A stretch of DNA of 64,000 bases, from assembly GCA_029747585.1 (NCBI GenBank), contig JAPEVF010000009.1:62001-126000 (forward strand), given 5' to 3'. Numbering within the stretch: the stretch's first letter is position 1; each line of letters begins with the position of its first letter. Below, in pieces: positions 1 to 10,369 of this stretch. Position numbers and translations under genes: made by a program. Source of the DNA: Pleurotus djamor. Taxonomy: Eukaryota > Basidiomycota > Agaricomycetes > Agaricales > Pleurotaceae. The notes below the pieces were generated by a model, which ran no database searches, was not told where the DNA came from, and saw only the letters and a program-made list of their open reading frames with translations.

Positions 1-1
1 C

Positions 2-262
2 GATGTCCAAATTGCCGCTCTGGTCTCAGATGACCTCCCTATTCATACATACAAGGAAGTCGTCAATACGACATGGTTCATCGGGATACTTGGTAGTGCG
101 TTCATCACAAACAGAAGTAGCCACACTTTTCTCCCAATCGTCCTCAAACGTCCCAGACCAGAATCAACTAACCGCTATCAGAAATGCTTTACCGAACCCT
201 TCTTCCTCGACGTCAGCGGCGATCGAGATCTGAAGAATCCTCAGGTTATCTTCGTCAAATAG
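2..262 (+). CDS. 3' end of an unidentified gene (truncated by window edge)
   Basis: A frame open from the window edge runs 86 codons to a TAG at 260-262. The translation is mixed in character, with a hydrophobic patch (TTWFIGILGSAF) and a C-terminal stretch ending in VIFVK. I do not recognise a family. It could be the last exon of a plus-strand gene that begins outside the window, or chance. No start codon is needed if it is a terminal exon. Competing frames in the same stretch are equally long, so confidence is low. Confidence 0.25.
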   Translation, partial: DVQIAALVSDDLPIHTYKEVVNTTWFIGILGSAFITNRSSHTFLPIVLKRPRPESTNRYQKCFTEPFFLDVSGDRDLKNPQVIFVK

Positions 263-890
263 ACACCCTTTTTCACATGTATTCTATGCCAGCGCCAGAA
301 TCAAATCTCTGCCAAGTTGAGGCCTTGCCGTCTGAAGTTGAACTGTGATGCCTCGCAAAGCCCTGAATGAGTCACTTCTTGACCGATTACGTAGCCCCTT
401 TCTTCCCTCCTTGCTCAGTCAGGGACCCACGTGGTTATAGGACATGCGGTGCCTGGATTGATTCCGCTGTACTGCCATTCAGCAATCGTTCCCTTTCCCA
501 GCCTGCTCCGGAGTACTGTGCAGTGGCAGAGCGTATGACTCTTGTTGACTGGTTTGTCCTGGGAACAAAGAATCCGTACATATATTGAAACTCTCATCCC
601 AACTAGCCACGCCCGTTGTACTGATGATCCATGTCAATCGACGCACTACACATCTCCCCTGGGCCTCAGTCTCCCTCGAGGCTCAAGCCTACCTCTAATG
701 CTCAAGACAAGCCACTACCGCTANGTGCCGTACTCCCCTCCCGCGCAGTCGCTGTCGGTCTCCGTGGTATCGATGGCGCGGAAGGCGAGGGCAAGGAAAG
801 CGGCGCCCATGCGCAATACTCATGATCAGTCAGCAGAAGCTCAATACATCGACACTGTGTTGAGGTTGGCCAAGTTAGAGCTCAACGAAC
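263..890. other. no confident gene; possible upstream exon of the MUG113 gene
   Basis: Several short overlapping frames exist on both strands, none with family resemblance. Around 772-905 a plus frame starts with a basic stretch (MARKARARKAAPMRN) and reads fairly like coding sequence into the next gene in another frame. It could be a first exon joined by an intron that I cannot place, because a base at 903 is N. Confidence 0.3.
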
Positions 891-2110
891 ATGTCCCCCA
901 GGNCGACCGACGCCAGAGACAGAGTATTCGACAAAGCTATCGACTTCAACTCTCGGCGCCTCGTGTCTCTCTCATGTCCTGGCGAACTAAACACGAGGTC
1001 AAGCCGAGAACCTGATGTGATTAGTATACCTTCTTCGGCGAGCTCTGCATCCTCGTCTTCTAGATCGAAAGGCGGTTCTACTCTATCCGCACCGCCTTCA
1101 TCTACTGTCCGTTGTAGTGCAAATACCCTTGACGGACCCCGGTGCAAGCGTACCATCAAGATACATTCCGGCCTGGCCAACCGTTACAAAGATGTGAAAC
1201 ATTTTTGTCATCAACATCGTCCTCGCCTCTTGGAACACACAGGATTTTACCTCAAGAATGAGAGCGTCTGGATTTCTTTTAGCGGTACGTTTTGGCCCAG
1301 TGGTGTGATGAAGAAGGCGGCTGATGTTACGTTTGCTCATGGAGATTGGATACCCAAATATCTCCACGAGAATGCCCAGGCTGCTCTTCGAGTAGAGATG
1401 GAAAAGCCTCTCTCCGCGTCCGATGGACCTGGCTACATCTATGCTTTTGAGATACGAGGTATGTCATGGTACAATCAAATTTAGGTGGTATGAATTATCC
1501 CAACAGACCCAACGACCGAGAAACTTCGTATCAAAGTCGGACGCGCCGTCAATGTTGTAAAGCGAATTTATCAATGGGAAAGGCAGTGTAAGACTCATGA
1601 GCACGTCCTCCGTGGCTTCTACCCGGACTTTGAGGAAAATAATACGTCCAAAAAGCCCAGGAGTCGTCTCAAAGGCTTGGTTGAACTTGGACCGCCTGCA
1701 GATTGGTGTCATCGCCTTGGTATGTACTCACGACTAACCGTGCCAATAGTTCTTTATCGACGTCTTCTCGTCCTCCAGAGCGACTTATCCATATTGAATT
1801 GGCCGATTTGACTTCAAGGCGGTCTTACTTGGATCCAGCATGGCCAGACGTAACGACTTCCGCAGCCTCTCCACAGATTGACGGGACGAAATCTGCATCA
1901 TCGAGTTGCATTGATTGTGAGTCGACGGGCAAGTTTCCTCTGCAGTGCCATTACACTTATCCCTCATTTCAAGGTGGCCAAGCCCACATGGAAATTTTTG
2001 ATTTCGCTCGTCCAAAGCACTCTAAACTCAAAAACAAAGAATGGGAAATGCTCGTCCTGCCAGTCATACAAAAATGGGGGCGTTTCATCAGTCAAATTTC
2101 TGACTCCTGA
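891..2110 (+). CDS. MUG113 / GIY-YIG (T5orf172-type) domain protein
   Basis: Four exons (891-1458, 1507-1719, 1779-1916, 1974-2110) join in frame to 351 aa. Residues about 1-60 are Ser-rich and disordered. A Cys/His-containing segment follows (GPRCKRTIK, then FCHQHRPRLL). The MUG113 core starts at GYIYAFEIRDP and continues with LRIKVGRAVNVVKRIYQWER, the family's lysine-glycine-arginine and RxxxW signature, then HIELADL. It ends with CIDCGQAHMEIFDF and a KNKEWEMLV...W tail. MUG113 is a GIY-YIG-superfamily domain found in many agaricomycete proteins, and no substrate is established. The ATG at 891 is the first in frame, but an upstream exon is possible. All three introns are 48-60 nt GT-AG. Confidence 0.75.
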
Positions 2111-2523
2111 ACCCAAACATTCGGTTCGAACACCATGCCTACACGTACCCAATTTTATGGAACAAAGAGCATATGTAGTCACTGCTATGTCTATGTCAAT
2201 GCCGCGTTATTGTCTCATTCATTGTCCGCCCCTAAAACCCCGAAAGAACAAAAGATCATCGTTCCCATTTAGGCAAGTCACCCCTGTCTAATGTTCCCAC
2301 GCTCATCCGAGGAAAACAATACCGCCTCCGCCATTGTTCTCTGAACCTGTTATAAGGGCTGGCGACGATGGTGAGTTCCCCACTTTACTTTCTTTCCTTC
2401 ACTTCCTAACGTTGACGTTACGCTTTAAGGCCTTCTCCACTTCTTCCACTACGCCTACGATTTCCACTTTTACTTCCATCCATTCAACTTCACCCATCAA
2501 TTACCGTTGAATCGACGACTAGA
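2111..2523 (+). promoter_or_regulatory. intergenic, probable promoter and leader of the cupredoxin gene
   Basis: No gene is seen. From about 2390 the plus strand becomes strongly pyrimidine-rich, with many CTTCC and TTCCAC repeats, up to the ATG at 2524. This is a usual leader or promoter composition for highly expressed fungal genes. No single motif could be assigned. Confidence 0.35.
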
Positions 2524-3724
2524 ATGCTATCCAACTTCATTGTTACTTTCGCCAGCTTGGCTTTAGCACGCGCTGCTACATTTGACGTCTCTGTCGGTGG
2601 CCCAGGCATTTTGAAATTCGACCCGGAGTTTGTCGTAAGTCTCTTTCGTGNTTTTTTTGCCCTTCTTGTACTGAAAGGCGCGATGAACTAGACTGCCGCT
2701 CGAGGGGACATCGTCCGTTTCATTTTCAAGCAGAAAAATCATACTGCTACCCAATCGACCTTCGAGAACCCATGCCAGGCTGCTCAGGGAGGATTTGACT
2801 CTGGATTGTAAGAATTCAACTGTCGTTGTGACTTTATTGTGTTTTCTGATGTCTCTTCTTCCTTGTAGCGTTCCAGTAGCCGACTCTGTTGTCGATGACT
2901 TCCCAGTTGCGGAACTGACCATCGATAACACCAACCCCACATGGGTGTACTGCAAACAGGGTAACCATTGTCAGCAAGGCATGGTTTTCGCTATCAACCC
3001 CGCGGATCGGTTCGCCGCCTTCAAAGCTGCTGCCACAGGTGGTGCAGCTTCTCCCCCTGCTACTTCAGCATCTTCAGCACAAACTGGAGCTGTCACTGTC
3101 ACTGTCACTGAGACCGTCACCATCTCTGCACCCGCCGCCTCTGCCACCGCCCCTGCAGCGTCCACCAAAGATCACAGAGTTATCGTCGGTGGCCCGGGCA
3201 AACTCTTCTACGACCCAGCCAACATCACTGCCCAAATCGGCGACACCGTCACTTTCGAATTCCGTCAGAAGAACCACACTGTTACTGCGAGCTCTTTCGA
3301 TGCTCCCTGCAGCCCCCTTTCGCTCACCAGCCCCTCTGGCGCGCTCGGGTTTGACTCCGGATTCGTCCCAGTTGCTGATAGCGTGACTTCGAGCTTCCCC
3401 ACGTACACCATCCAGGTCAACGATGTTCGTACTTTCTCTTCTTCATCACTATGCATGGCGGAGGCTTATTGTTCTTTGTAGACTCGTCCAATCTGGGCTT
3501 ACTGCCGTCAAGGAAACCATTGCCAACAGGGAATGGTCTTCGCTGTGAACGCTGTTGAGTCGGGCCCCAACAACTTCGATGCCTTCCAGACCAAGGCTCG
3601 TGGCAACGGCTCAACCGGTTCCGCAAACAACTCGAACAGCGCCATTCCTCTCGGATCGAGTAACGTTCGCATTGCTGGCACTGCGATCGCTTTTATCGGT
3701 CTGGTCTTTGGCTTCGTCCTATAA
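2524..3724 (+). CDS. secreted GPI-type protein with two cupredoxin domains
   Basis: Exons 2524-2634, 2692-2807, 2869-3424 and 3482-3724 give 341 aa. A signal peptide (MLSNFIVTFASLALARA) is followed by cupredoxin domain 1, with motifs DVSVGGPGILKFDP, FKQKNHTATQSTFENPC and WVYCKQGNHCQQGMVFAINP. A Ser/Thr/Ala linker with VTVTVTETVT follows, then cupredoxin domain 2 with the same motifs (VIVGGPGKLFYDP, KNHTVTASSFDAPC, WAYCRQGNHCQQGMVFAVN). A Ser/Asn-rich stalk and a hydrophobic C-terminus (GTAIAFIGLVFGFVL) suggest a GPI anchor. The His and Cys of a type-1 copper site are present in both halves, though real copper binding is not shown. Proteins of this type are common agaricomycete surface proteins. 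The introns fall at matching places in the two halves, as expected after internal duplication. The third donor is GTTCGT, which is non-consensus. Confidence 0.9.
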
Positions 3725-4107
3725 GCCTGTTTCGTTTCTTTATGACCCTCACGGACAATCTATGGCGTGGAATTTGGGATTTTATATTACGACGAGTGAC
3801 GACGACGACGATCACCACCATCATTTGTAGCAGTAGCGTGTTCATGCATTCGTTCTGGACTTTCCTATTCCTTCTTTGTATCCAGTAGAGGTACCTCCAT
3901 CACGCACCAACACTATATCGGCCTAGTAGCTACTAATATTGTTGTTTTAATGTACTCGAGGGTTATACGACGTTTCCCCTTTGATTGCTTTGGTATTTTG
4001 AATGTGGTTAGGCGCCCACTGAAGCATTGACGGACTGCACCACACCTACAACTGACCCACCACTCTCAACAACGGAGAAAATATCTTCCCTTCAACCAAC
4101 TGGAAAC
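3725..4107. other. intergenic between cupredoxin and PDCD5 genes
   Basis: No gene is seen. A short GAC/CAC-rich tract lies around 3790-3830. An ATG at 4027 is in frame with PDCD5, but the extra 27 residues have no PDCD5 character, so the start at 4108 is preferred. Confidence 0.4.
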
Positions 4108-4686
4108 ATGACGGGACAACCTCCTTCCGAAGAAGACCAAGCAAAACGAGTTCAGGAAGAAGAAATGCGCCGCAATGTTCTCTCTACGATATTGGAACCG
4201 GACGCACGAGAGCGGTGTACGTCGCTGGATCCCTGCCTCTCAGTAACTCATATTCAAGAGCTTCACTATCCCATCACGTACAACCTTATCCTTCGAATAA
4301 CATTGGCACGGCTGGATCTGCGCTACTTGCCCCTTTGAACGACTTCGTATCAGTATCTCGCATTGCTCTTGTGAGCGCAGAGAGATCTCGACAGATTGAG
4401 GCCATCATCCTCAGGATGGCTCAGTCTGGACAAATACGAGGTCGTGTAACAGAGGCTCAACTCATTGATCTACTCGAACAGGTCAGATGCTTTGGTGTTG
4501 CTGTGGATCAGTTGTGACTCATCTTTGCGGTCGACAGATGGAGGAGGCTCAAGGAAAGTCGACGGCGAAGCAGAGTAAAATTGTGGTAAGCCCACATTTC
4601 CCTATATGCGTATTTCTTTACTAAGTTGATATATCTTCTGCAAGTATCAACGAAGGAAGGATTTCGACGACGATTTCGATATCTAG
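4108..4686 (+). CDS. PDCD5: PDCD5 / TFAR19-family DNA-binding protein
   Basis: Exons 4108-4216, 4354-4481, 4538-4585 and 4645-4686 splice to 108 aa, close to the usual family length. The first exon ends in LEPDARERL and joins SRIALVSAERSRQIEAIIL. This is followed by GRVTEAQLIDLLEQ and a charged tail YQRRKDFDDDFDI. This is the three-helix PDCD5 core with the conserved arginine-rich helix start and acidic C-terminus. In animals PDCD5 binds the TRiC chaperonin and promotes apoptosis and Tip60 stability; the fungal role is poorly known. The first intron is long for this locus (137 nt). The gene is tail to tail with the next one. Confidence 0.92.
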
Positions 4687-4862
4687 TTTTACAGTCCATG
4701 GATATAAACATATTTTCCAAAATCAAGTTGCAAAGTCCGCCGATGATACAAATACAGGTTAGTCTGTCTTGGTTCCCTCCGTTCAGCCACTTTCTCCAGA
4801 GTCGAAATGAAGATATTAGGGTATAGTTGCAGTTTTATGGTATAGTTTGCTTCAAGAGATCA

Positions 4863-5396
4863 TCAATCGTCTTGCTTGATCCATCGCGTTCGTCGTGCCA
4901 ATCGGCTGTTTCTAGCAATCAGACTTCCTTTCGCCCTCTTCCCTACGTCACTGCTTTTCATCTTGTTCTCAACGATCTTGTGCACTGTCGCTAGAAACTC
5001 CTCATAAGTGATCGTAGGCGCTTCAAGCGCATCGGCGGCGAAGAACAAGTCTGGCGGAGGCGTGTTTGCTGCTTGGAAGTGATTGTCAACTTCGGAGCTC
5101 TCTACTTCGCGTTTTCGTCGAAGGTTGAATCTGCTGGTGATTTCGAGGTCATAGCGTAGCTTGCTTGACGGCGAGATTGCTGAAGCGCTTGGTATGGGCA
5201 CTGCAGGGAGACCAAGGGCTTTGCGAACGCTCCTCCATCTTCCATGAACAGCGACTCGCTTTTGCTGGATCCCGGCTACGTCTAACCCTCGCCCGCCCGT
5301 GTGGACTTGGCTCGAGATGCTGCCCCAACATATAAGGAAGATAGAGAGCACAACTATAAACGCGTATCGTGCTGCTTGATGCGTAGTGGTGATCAT
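4863..5396 (-). CDS. small single-pass membrane protein, unknown
   Basis: A single frame of 177 aa starts at the ATG at 5396. Residues about 10-28 (RYAFIVVLSIFLICWGSI) form one hydrophobic helix, either a signal anchor or an uncleaved signal peptide. The remainder is basic and low in hydrophobicity, with dibasic motifs (NLRRKREVESSEVDNHF, RLARRTRW) and a conserved-looking EEFLATVHKIVENKM helix. I do not recognise a family. It sits tail to tail with PDCD5, 176 bp between stops. There is no upstream gene within 430 bp. Confidence 0.5.
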   Translation of the reverse strand: MITTTHQAARYAFIVVLSIFLICWGSISSQVHTGGRGLDVAGIQQKRVAVHGRWRSVRKALGLPAVPIPSASAISPSSKLRYDLEITSRFNLRRKREVESSEVDNHFQAANTPPPDLFFAADALEAPTITYEEFLATVHKIVENKMKSSDVGKRAKGSLIARNSRLARRTRWIKQDD

Positions 5397-5828
5397 TATG
5401 GGATGCTACTCGAAACTCGCCCTTTCTTCGATTTACCTAGTTCAAATTTATTCAGCGGGTTAGTTTTGGTAGAATGCAACGAATGGCTGAGGTACCTACC
5501 CTGGGCACAGTGTTTAATGAAGCCCCTTGAAATGAAACGGCGGCCCCTTCGATTTCGCCTTGGGCGGTTACTCTTCGAGATCGACGTCTAGAGGATTTGA
5601 CGGAGGTGGAGTGAAGGCAGCTAATCAGCCGCAGGTCACTGGACACTTGCACGCCTTTCTTGGAAGTACTTGTGCTTACATAAACGACTGTCCCCAGGTT
5701 CAAGTTATCCTAGTCAGCTTGCCACTTATTAGCCTCGCGCACCTCCGACAAGACTGGTCGATAGTAATTGGGGGGTCGGTTTATTTTCAAACAAGTGGAT
5801 TCAATTCTCATACAGATACATTTGGACG
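5397..5828. other. intergenic, nothing recognised
   Basis: This holds the promoter side of the small membrane protein and the 3' side of PAN2. Short frames on both strands show no family signal. Confidence 0.5.
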
Positions 5829-8800
5829 TCATCTATTTCGTCCATGGTGATGTTGCGACGGATACACGCTGGGATTGGGCGATGCAAAGAAGGGCAAGTT
5901 AGGTGTGGAAGATCTACTATTGTGTCCAGATGCATAGAAACTCTGGAAAATAGCAGCCTGGAAGGCGTTCGCTGGGTTACTAAAAGCAAATTCATTGGCA
6001 GGGGCTGAAGCTGAAGCTGGTAATGGTGTTGGCGAGGCAGCAGCTTCTGGTGGTTTCCATCCCTGAATCTCGCGGATTAGCAACTCTCGACGTAGTGATT
6101 GAGGGCGTAAAGCTCACATATTGGCGACCTTCGCGATATAACTCCTCCAACTTCTGGTCAAACGTCCCTTGCTCTTCGAATTCATGGTATGCTTTATACA
6201 ACTTCAGAGCTGAGTGGGCGTCCTCGATGGAGTCATGCACGTCAGTTTGGATGTTTTCGTGCAGGACAAACCAGGAAAGAAAGCGCAAGGAGAGCCTTCT
6301 CTGGCGGTTTCTCAAAAAGTATAGATCCACTGTGTCGATGACTTGCTCAGGCGGGACGAATATATCTTCGGGCCATGAGGTCAGCCAGACGGCATGAATC
6401 AGGACTAAGGACATACTGATGATGCGGAAGTCAGAGGATAGGCCATGACCAATAAAGATGCAGCCACGGTCAACGAGCACCCGGAGCTTCTTGTACACCT
6501 CCTTGAGCGGTGTAAGGGTGTAAGGGGTGTACCTGGGGTCAAGATCACCGACTCCAAGGGGGTGAGCAAATGACAACCAGAGGAAACGATGATAGCTTAC
6601 TCTTCACACCAGAATGTTTCGTCAAGTAATCGACAATAGCTTCACTAGTGTGGATATGATCGTCGATAAATGGGAGACCCTCTTTAGGGCCGCTGCCTCG
6701 CAGCACGGATACACGCGCCAAACTACGTCGAGGAGGACGTAGTACCTTCTTGGTGCCATCAGAGCGAAACTCAGACTCTTCCTAAGGAGACGGGTAAGAA
6801 TGATGACATGGTTAACTCTTTGTTGAACTTACTAGTTGCATTTGCACAAACTCTGCGTCGATGGCAACAAGGGTTCCTGGCTTCGGAAGTTCTTCAAATC
6901 GTAGACACTCATGTTTAATCTTTGTCTTGTCTCGATTCCTTTTGATGGGGATGGGGAGACGGCTCTCTTAAGATGATGTGAAGGAGCACGTACAAGGATA
7001 TGGAGGTGTCGCGACAAAGGATAGAACTATCGATTTCCATTGGAAGCCCACTGAAATCAAACTTATCCCGAACGTCTACACGTTCCAGATAAACAACGGA
7101 AGGTACCTGAACTCAATGTAAGTGAGGCACTGGAGGACGATGCTGTTCATAGCTGCACATGCCTTCCACTTATTTGGGAAACTCAGAGCCTCATTTTCGG
7201 GGATGTTCTTCACCGAAAAGTCGTTGAAAAGGAACCACGGACTACTATTATCACTCTTTCGTTCGGCTTCGGGTACTGTTAAGTGATGATCGATGATCAA
7301 CCTATAATTCATACGAATTCATGAGGAAGCGCACCTTTGATTATTGCTACAAGATGATTACTTTTATCCTTGGCCACAATCTGCGCTACCACGGCCTTTG
7401 TGGAACGCAGTTCGCGGTTATTGTGCAATTTCTTACGAAGCAAGATTCAACGTACCCTGAGTTCGTATGTCGTAGATTCGGGATCTTCCTCAGCACCAAG
7501 CTGACCCCGTAGCTCGATCCGAGATTTGAGGAAAGTTTCATTGCGGGAATCAAGCCAGACTTGTATANTTGTCTTCGTTGCTAATGCAAGCATTGACCGC
7601 AAGAACTGCAGGGAGATCTTTCGTGGCTATTGATCTCCGCGAAGTAAATGTAGCGAATTGTTTGCATGTCTGGCAAGTGGCTTTATGAGTCATGTGGCGT
7701 ATTAGCGAATTCCGTATGACGCTACCGAAATCTGACGGTAGCGGTGGTTCGTTGGATAGGTTCTGGCGGGCATCAATCATCAATAAGAGCGAGGACGAAG
7801 AGCTCAATGCTCACCTTGCGAGGATACACCATGTCAACGATGTGACTCATATTCTCCTTCTCTCGAACGGCTTTACAACTCGAACAAGTGATCACATTCT
7901 TCGCGTCGATTCCCAGAAGTTGAGTGATTGGGGCTGCAGCAGGTGTGGTAGGGCTGGCGGAAAAGGTGGGTTCCTTGATTAGAACAGGATTATGAGGGAA
8001 TATGTTGCCCTCTAAGCTCAGATGGTCGATCAAAAAGCGGTGGAACGTCTGGATTTTATGCGCGTAGTCAATTTCCGTTGAATCTTTCCCGTAATCAATG
8101 AGTTCTATAGCACTGGCTGAGGATCATAACAGTAAATGAGTGAGCAATTGATACAAACAAGAAAGGACGAGTAACTAGAACCTTGTGCAAGCATACCAAC
8201 GGTCTTGCAAAAGTTGCTCGCTTGGCAGTTGATACCGTGTGCGTCTTCCAGCATACGAACGACGAATCCCAGTTCGCATAGGAGACAGTCTTCGCCTTGA
8301 CAATTAGTCGTGATATGCGACTTTCCGAGTTGCCTTATTGGTTCGATGTAGTGCATGACCTGGATGAGTGGATTTGTATAGGAGTGTAGAATATGAGTTT
8401 CCAATCCGCTGTATTCAGTTTTGTTGAAGAAGCTGGACAAATTATAAGCTACGAGGGTATTCGACACAAATCTTTGGCTTACCCGAAATCAAAATCCTCG
8501 ACACCAAACTTGCTATATTCTATCTCGACACGACGGTACATCTGGGGTATTTCTTCACCGGAGGCATCAAATATCGGGCTTTCAACATCAGACTGGTACG
8601 AACTCTCAACACGGTCACCAGGAACAAAACATTTGCATTGACTTACTTGACTGCCCCGAGATTTACCACTCCGGAAGCGACTGTGCTGGCTCTGGGTAGC
8701 GACAACACAGTTTCGCCGACCCTTGAGTTCCTTGGGTAGGGTGGCATAAGCCATGCCGTTCAAAGCTTTCATTGTGTTTAGCACTTGAGGAGGAATTCGT

Positions 8801-10135
8801 TGGGGAGGCGGATATTGAGCTGGAATCGTTTGGAGGTTGCGAGAATATGACGATAGTAGCATGTTATTGTAGTACGGTAAGCCGATTGAATTGAGCGGGC
8901 TGGATGGGTAATGAACGCGGGGAAGCGAGTAAAGTGATTGGTGTGAAACCTACGTCGAGTCTGACCATTCAATGTCAGGTAGAGGCTCAAGGGGATCGGC
9001 CCATTCGACAGGTTGCCCATCGAAGCCATTAAACGGCACATCGTCCGTCTCGGCCGCAGTCCAAAAATGAATGGACCCTACGGAGTCTCCAAATGCAAGG
9101 TATGCGCCAGTGGGCGATACGGCTGCTGCTGTTACAACGCTAGATAGATCCACATTGAGCTAATTGACTGGCGTTACGAAAAATTTCTTAGGATTAGAGT
9201 GATAAGGTTGACTACCTGGTAGAACTCGCTTGCGACGTTAGGATTCGTAACGTCAACTATGTTCACGAGACCTTGCTTTGACGTTATGACGAGGCCTGAG
9301 GAGCGATTTGGAATGACAGAGATGAACGCAGGACCGGTTTGAAATGGAACGGGGGACAATGACCGCAAAGTGCGTAAGTCATAAATCTTGACCAGGGGAT
9401 CTGGTATCGGACGCGAGTGCCTGTGAGATTGGTGTAAGTGGATAACATCTCCGTATGAGGATGATATACCTCATGCCCAAGCCAATCGTGAAAACTAGAT
9501 TGCCACTACACTGTAAGCCTTCTATACCTCCATGATGGGCCTTGACTGTATGTTCAGCTGCACCTTCTCTGCGCATACCAGCTCGCTGATCGTGCGTCCG
9601 TATAAATCCGTCCAGAGATCCAGATACAAGACATGAATGCGTAAAGTACAAGTGATTTGCAGGAGAAGGGCTTGATACATGGCGAACGACGTCTCCAGTC
9701 AGAGAATTCAATAAGCTAAGGTCGCCGCTGGGGGTTGAGACTGCGACAAGTGGTGAAGAAGTGGACGTATTGGAGAATTCCATGATCCCATTTGGCTGCC
9801 TAGCAATGGTTGTGAAGTCATCTGCATGCACCGAGACGATTGGCGCAATACCTGAAGTACCACTTGTTCATTCCACCCTTGGTCCAAGTACCAAGTCCTT
9901 GGCCAGAGATTCCAGCAGCCCTCACGTAGCTGTCCTCTGCTAGTATTTTCTTGACGGGCCCAAGTCCACCAACTGGATACGAGACGCCTTGGGAGACGTG
10001 CCTTCCATGATATGCCACAATTTGGCCGATGTCGGAGCCAGTCCAAAGGGTATCAGATACAGGGTCAAAAGATAGCGATGTGATAGGACGGGTATAAAGT
10101 TGGTGATGCGGCTCCAGGGGACGATATGGAGACAT
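5829..10135 (-). CDS. PAN2: PAN2, catalytic subunit of the PAN2-PAN3 poly(A) nuclease
   Basis: A multi-exon gene (roughly a dozen exons) starts at the ATG at 10135 and stops at 5829. The N-terminal part encodes WD-type repeats (RPITSLSFDPVSDTLWTGSD, HSCLVSGSLDGFIRTHDQRA, KIYDLRTLRSLSPVPFQTGP). A linker (FNGMAYATLPKELKGRRN region) follows. Next comes the inactive ubiquitin-hydrolase-like domain (8033-7550, with THKATCQTCKQ and TKDLPAVLAVNA). The C-terminal DEDD exonuclease shows VAIDAEFVQMQ near 6850, then GHGLSSDFRIISM and DVHDSIEDAHSALKLY, so the catalytic acids and the D-S-I-E-D signature are present. It ends in a low-complexity Ala/Pro/Ser tail. With PAN3 it begins mRNA poly(A) shortening in the cytoplasm. 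It is head to head with Dicer. Exact exon ends were not all resolved. Confidence 0.93.
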
Positions 10136-10369
10136 CCCTCAAAGTCTCGTCGTCGTCGTCGACGATGAACAGGACCAGTGCCTCCTGTATGTGACCCTAT
10201 GTCACGATCACGAGTCACGCGAAGGTGCCTAGGCCCTGGAGGGCGAGCGTATATAACATCCGATCATGGTTCTCGTACCCTCCTCGCCCAAAAATCATGA
10301 TTGCGACCTTCGTCGCAGCAGTCAACACTTGGTCGCTCTGCACAGCGACGGAACTGGCCGATTATCGCT
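10136..10369. promoter_or_regulatory. shared promoter between PAN2 and Dicer
   Basis: Only 234 bp separate the two start codons, so the genes must share a regulatory region. A (GTC/GAC)n-like run, TCGTCGTCGTCGTCGACGA, lies at about 10146-10165. Upstream ATGs at 10266 and 10298 open short frames ahead of the Dicer start and could act as upstream frames if they are in the mRNA. No known factor site was assigned. Confidence 0.45.

Noticed and set aside
10266..10368. Upstream starts at 10266, 10298 or a non-ATG start at 10301 for Dicer
   Set aside because: 10266 and 10298 are in other frames. The frame extension from 10301 has no ATG and no helicase character.
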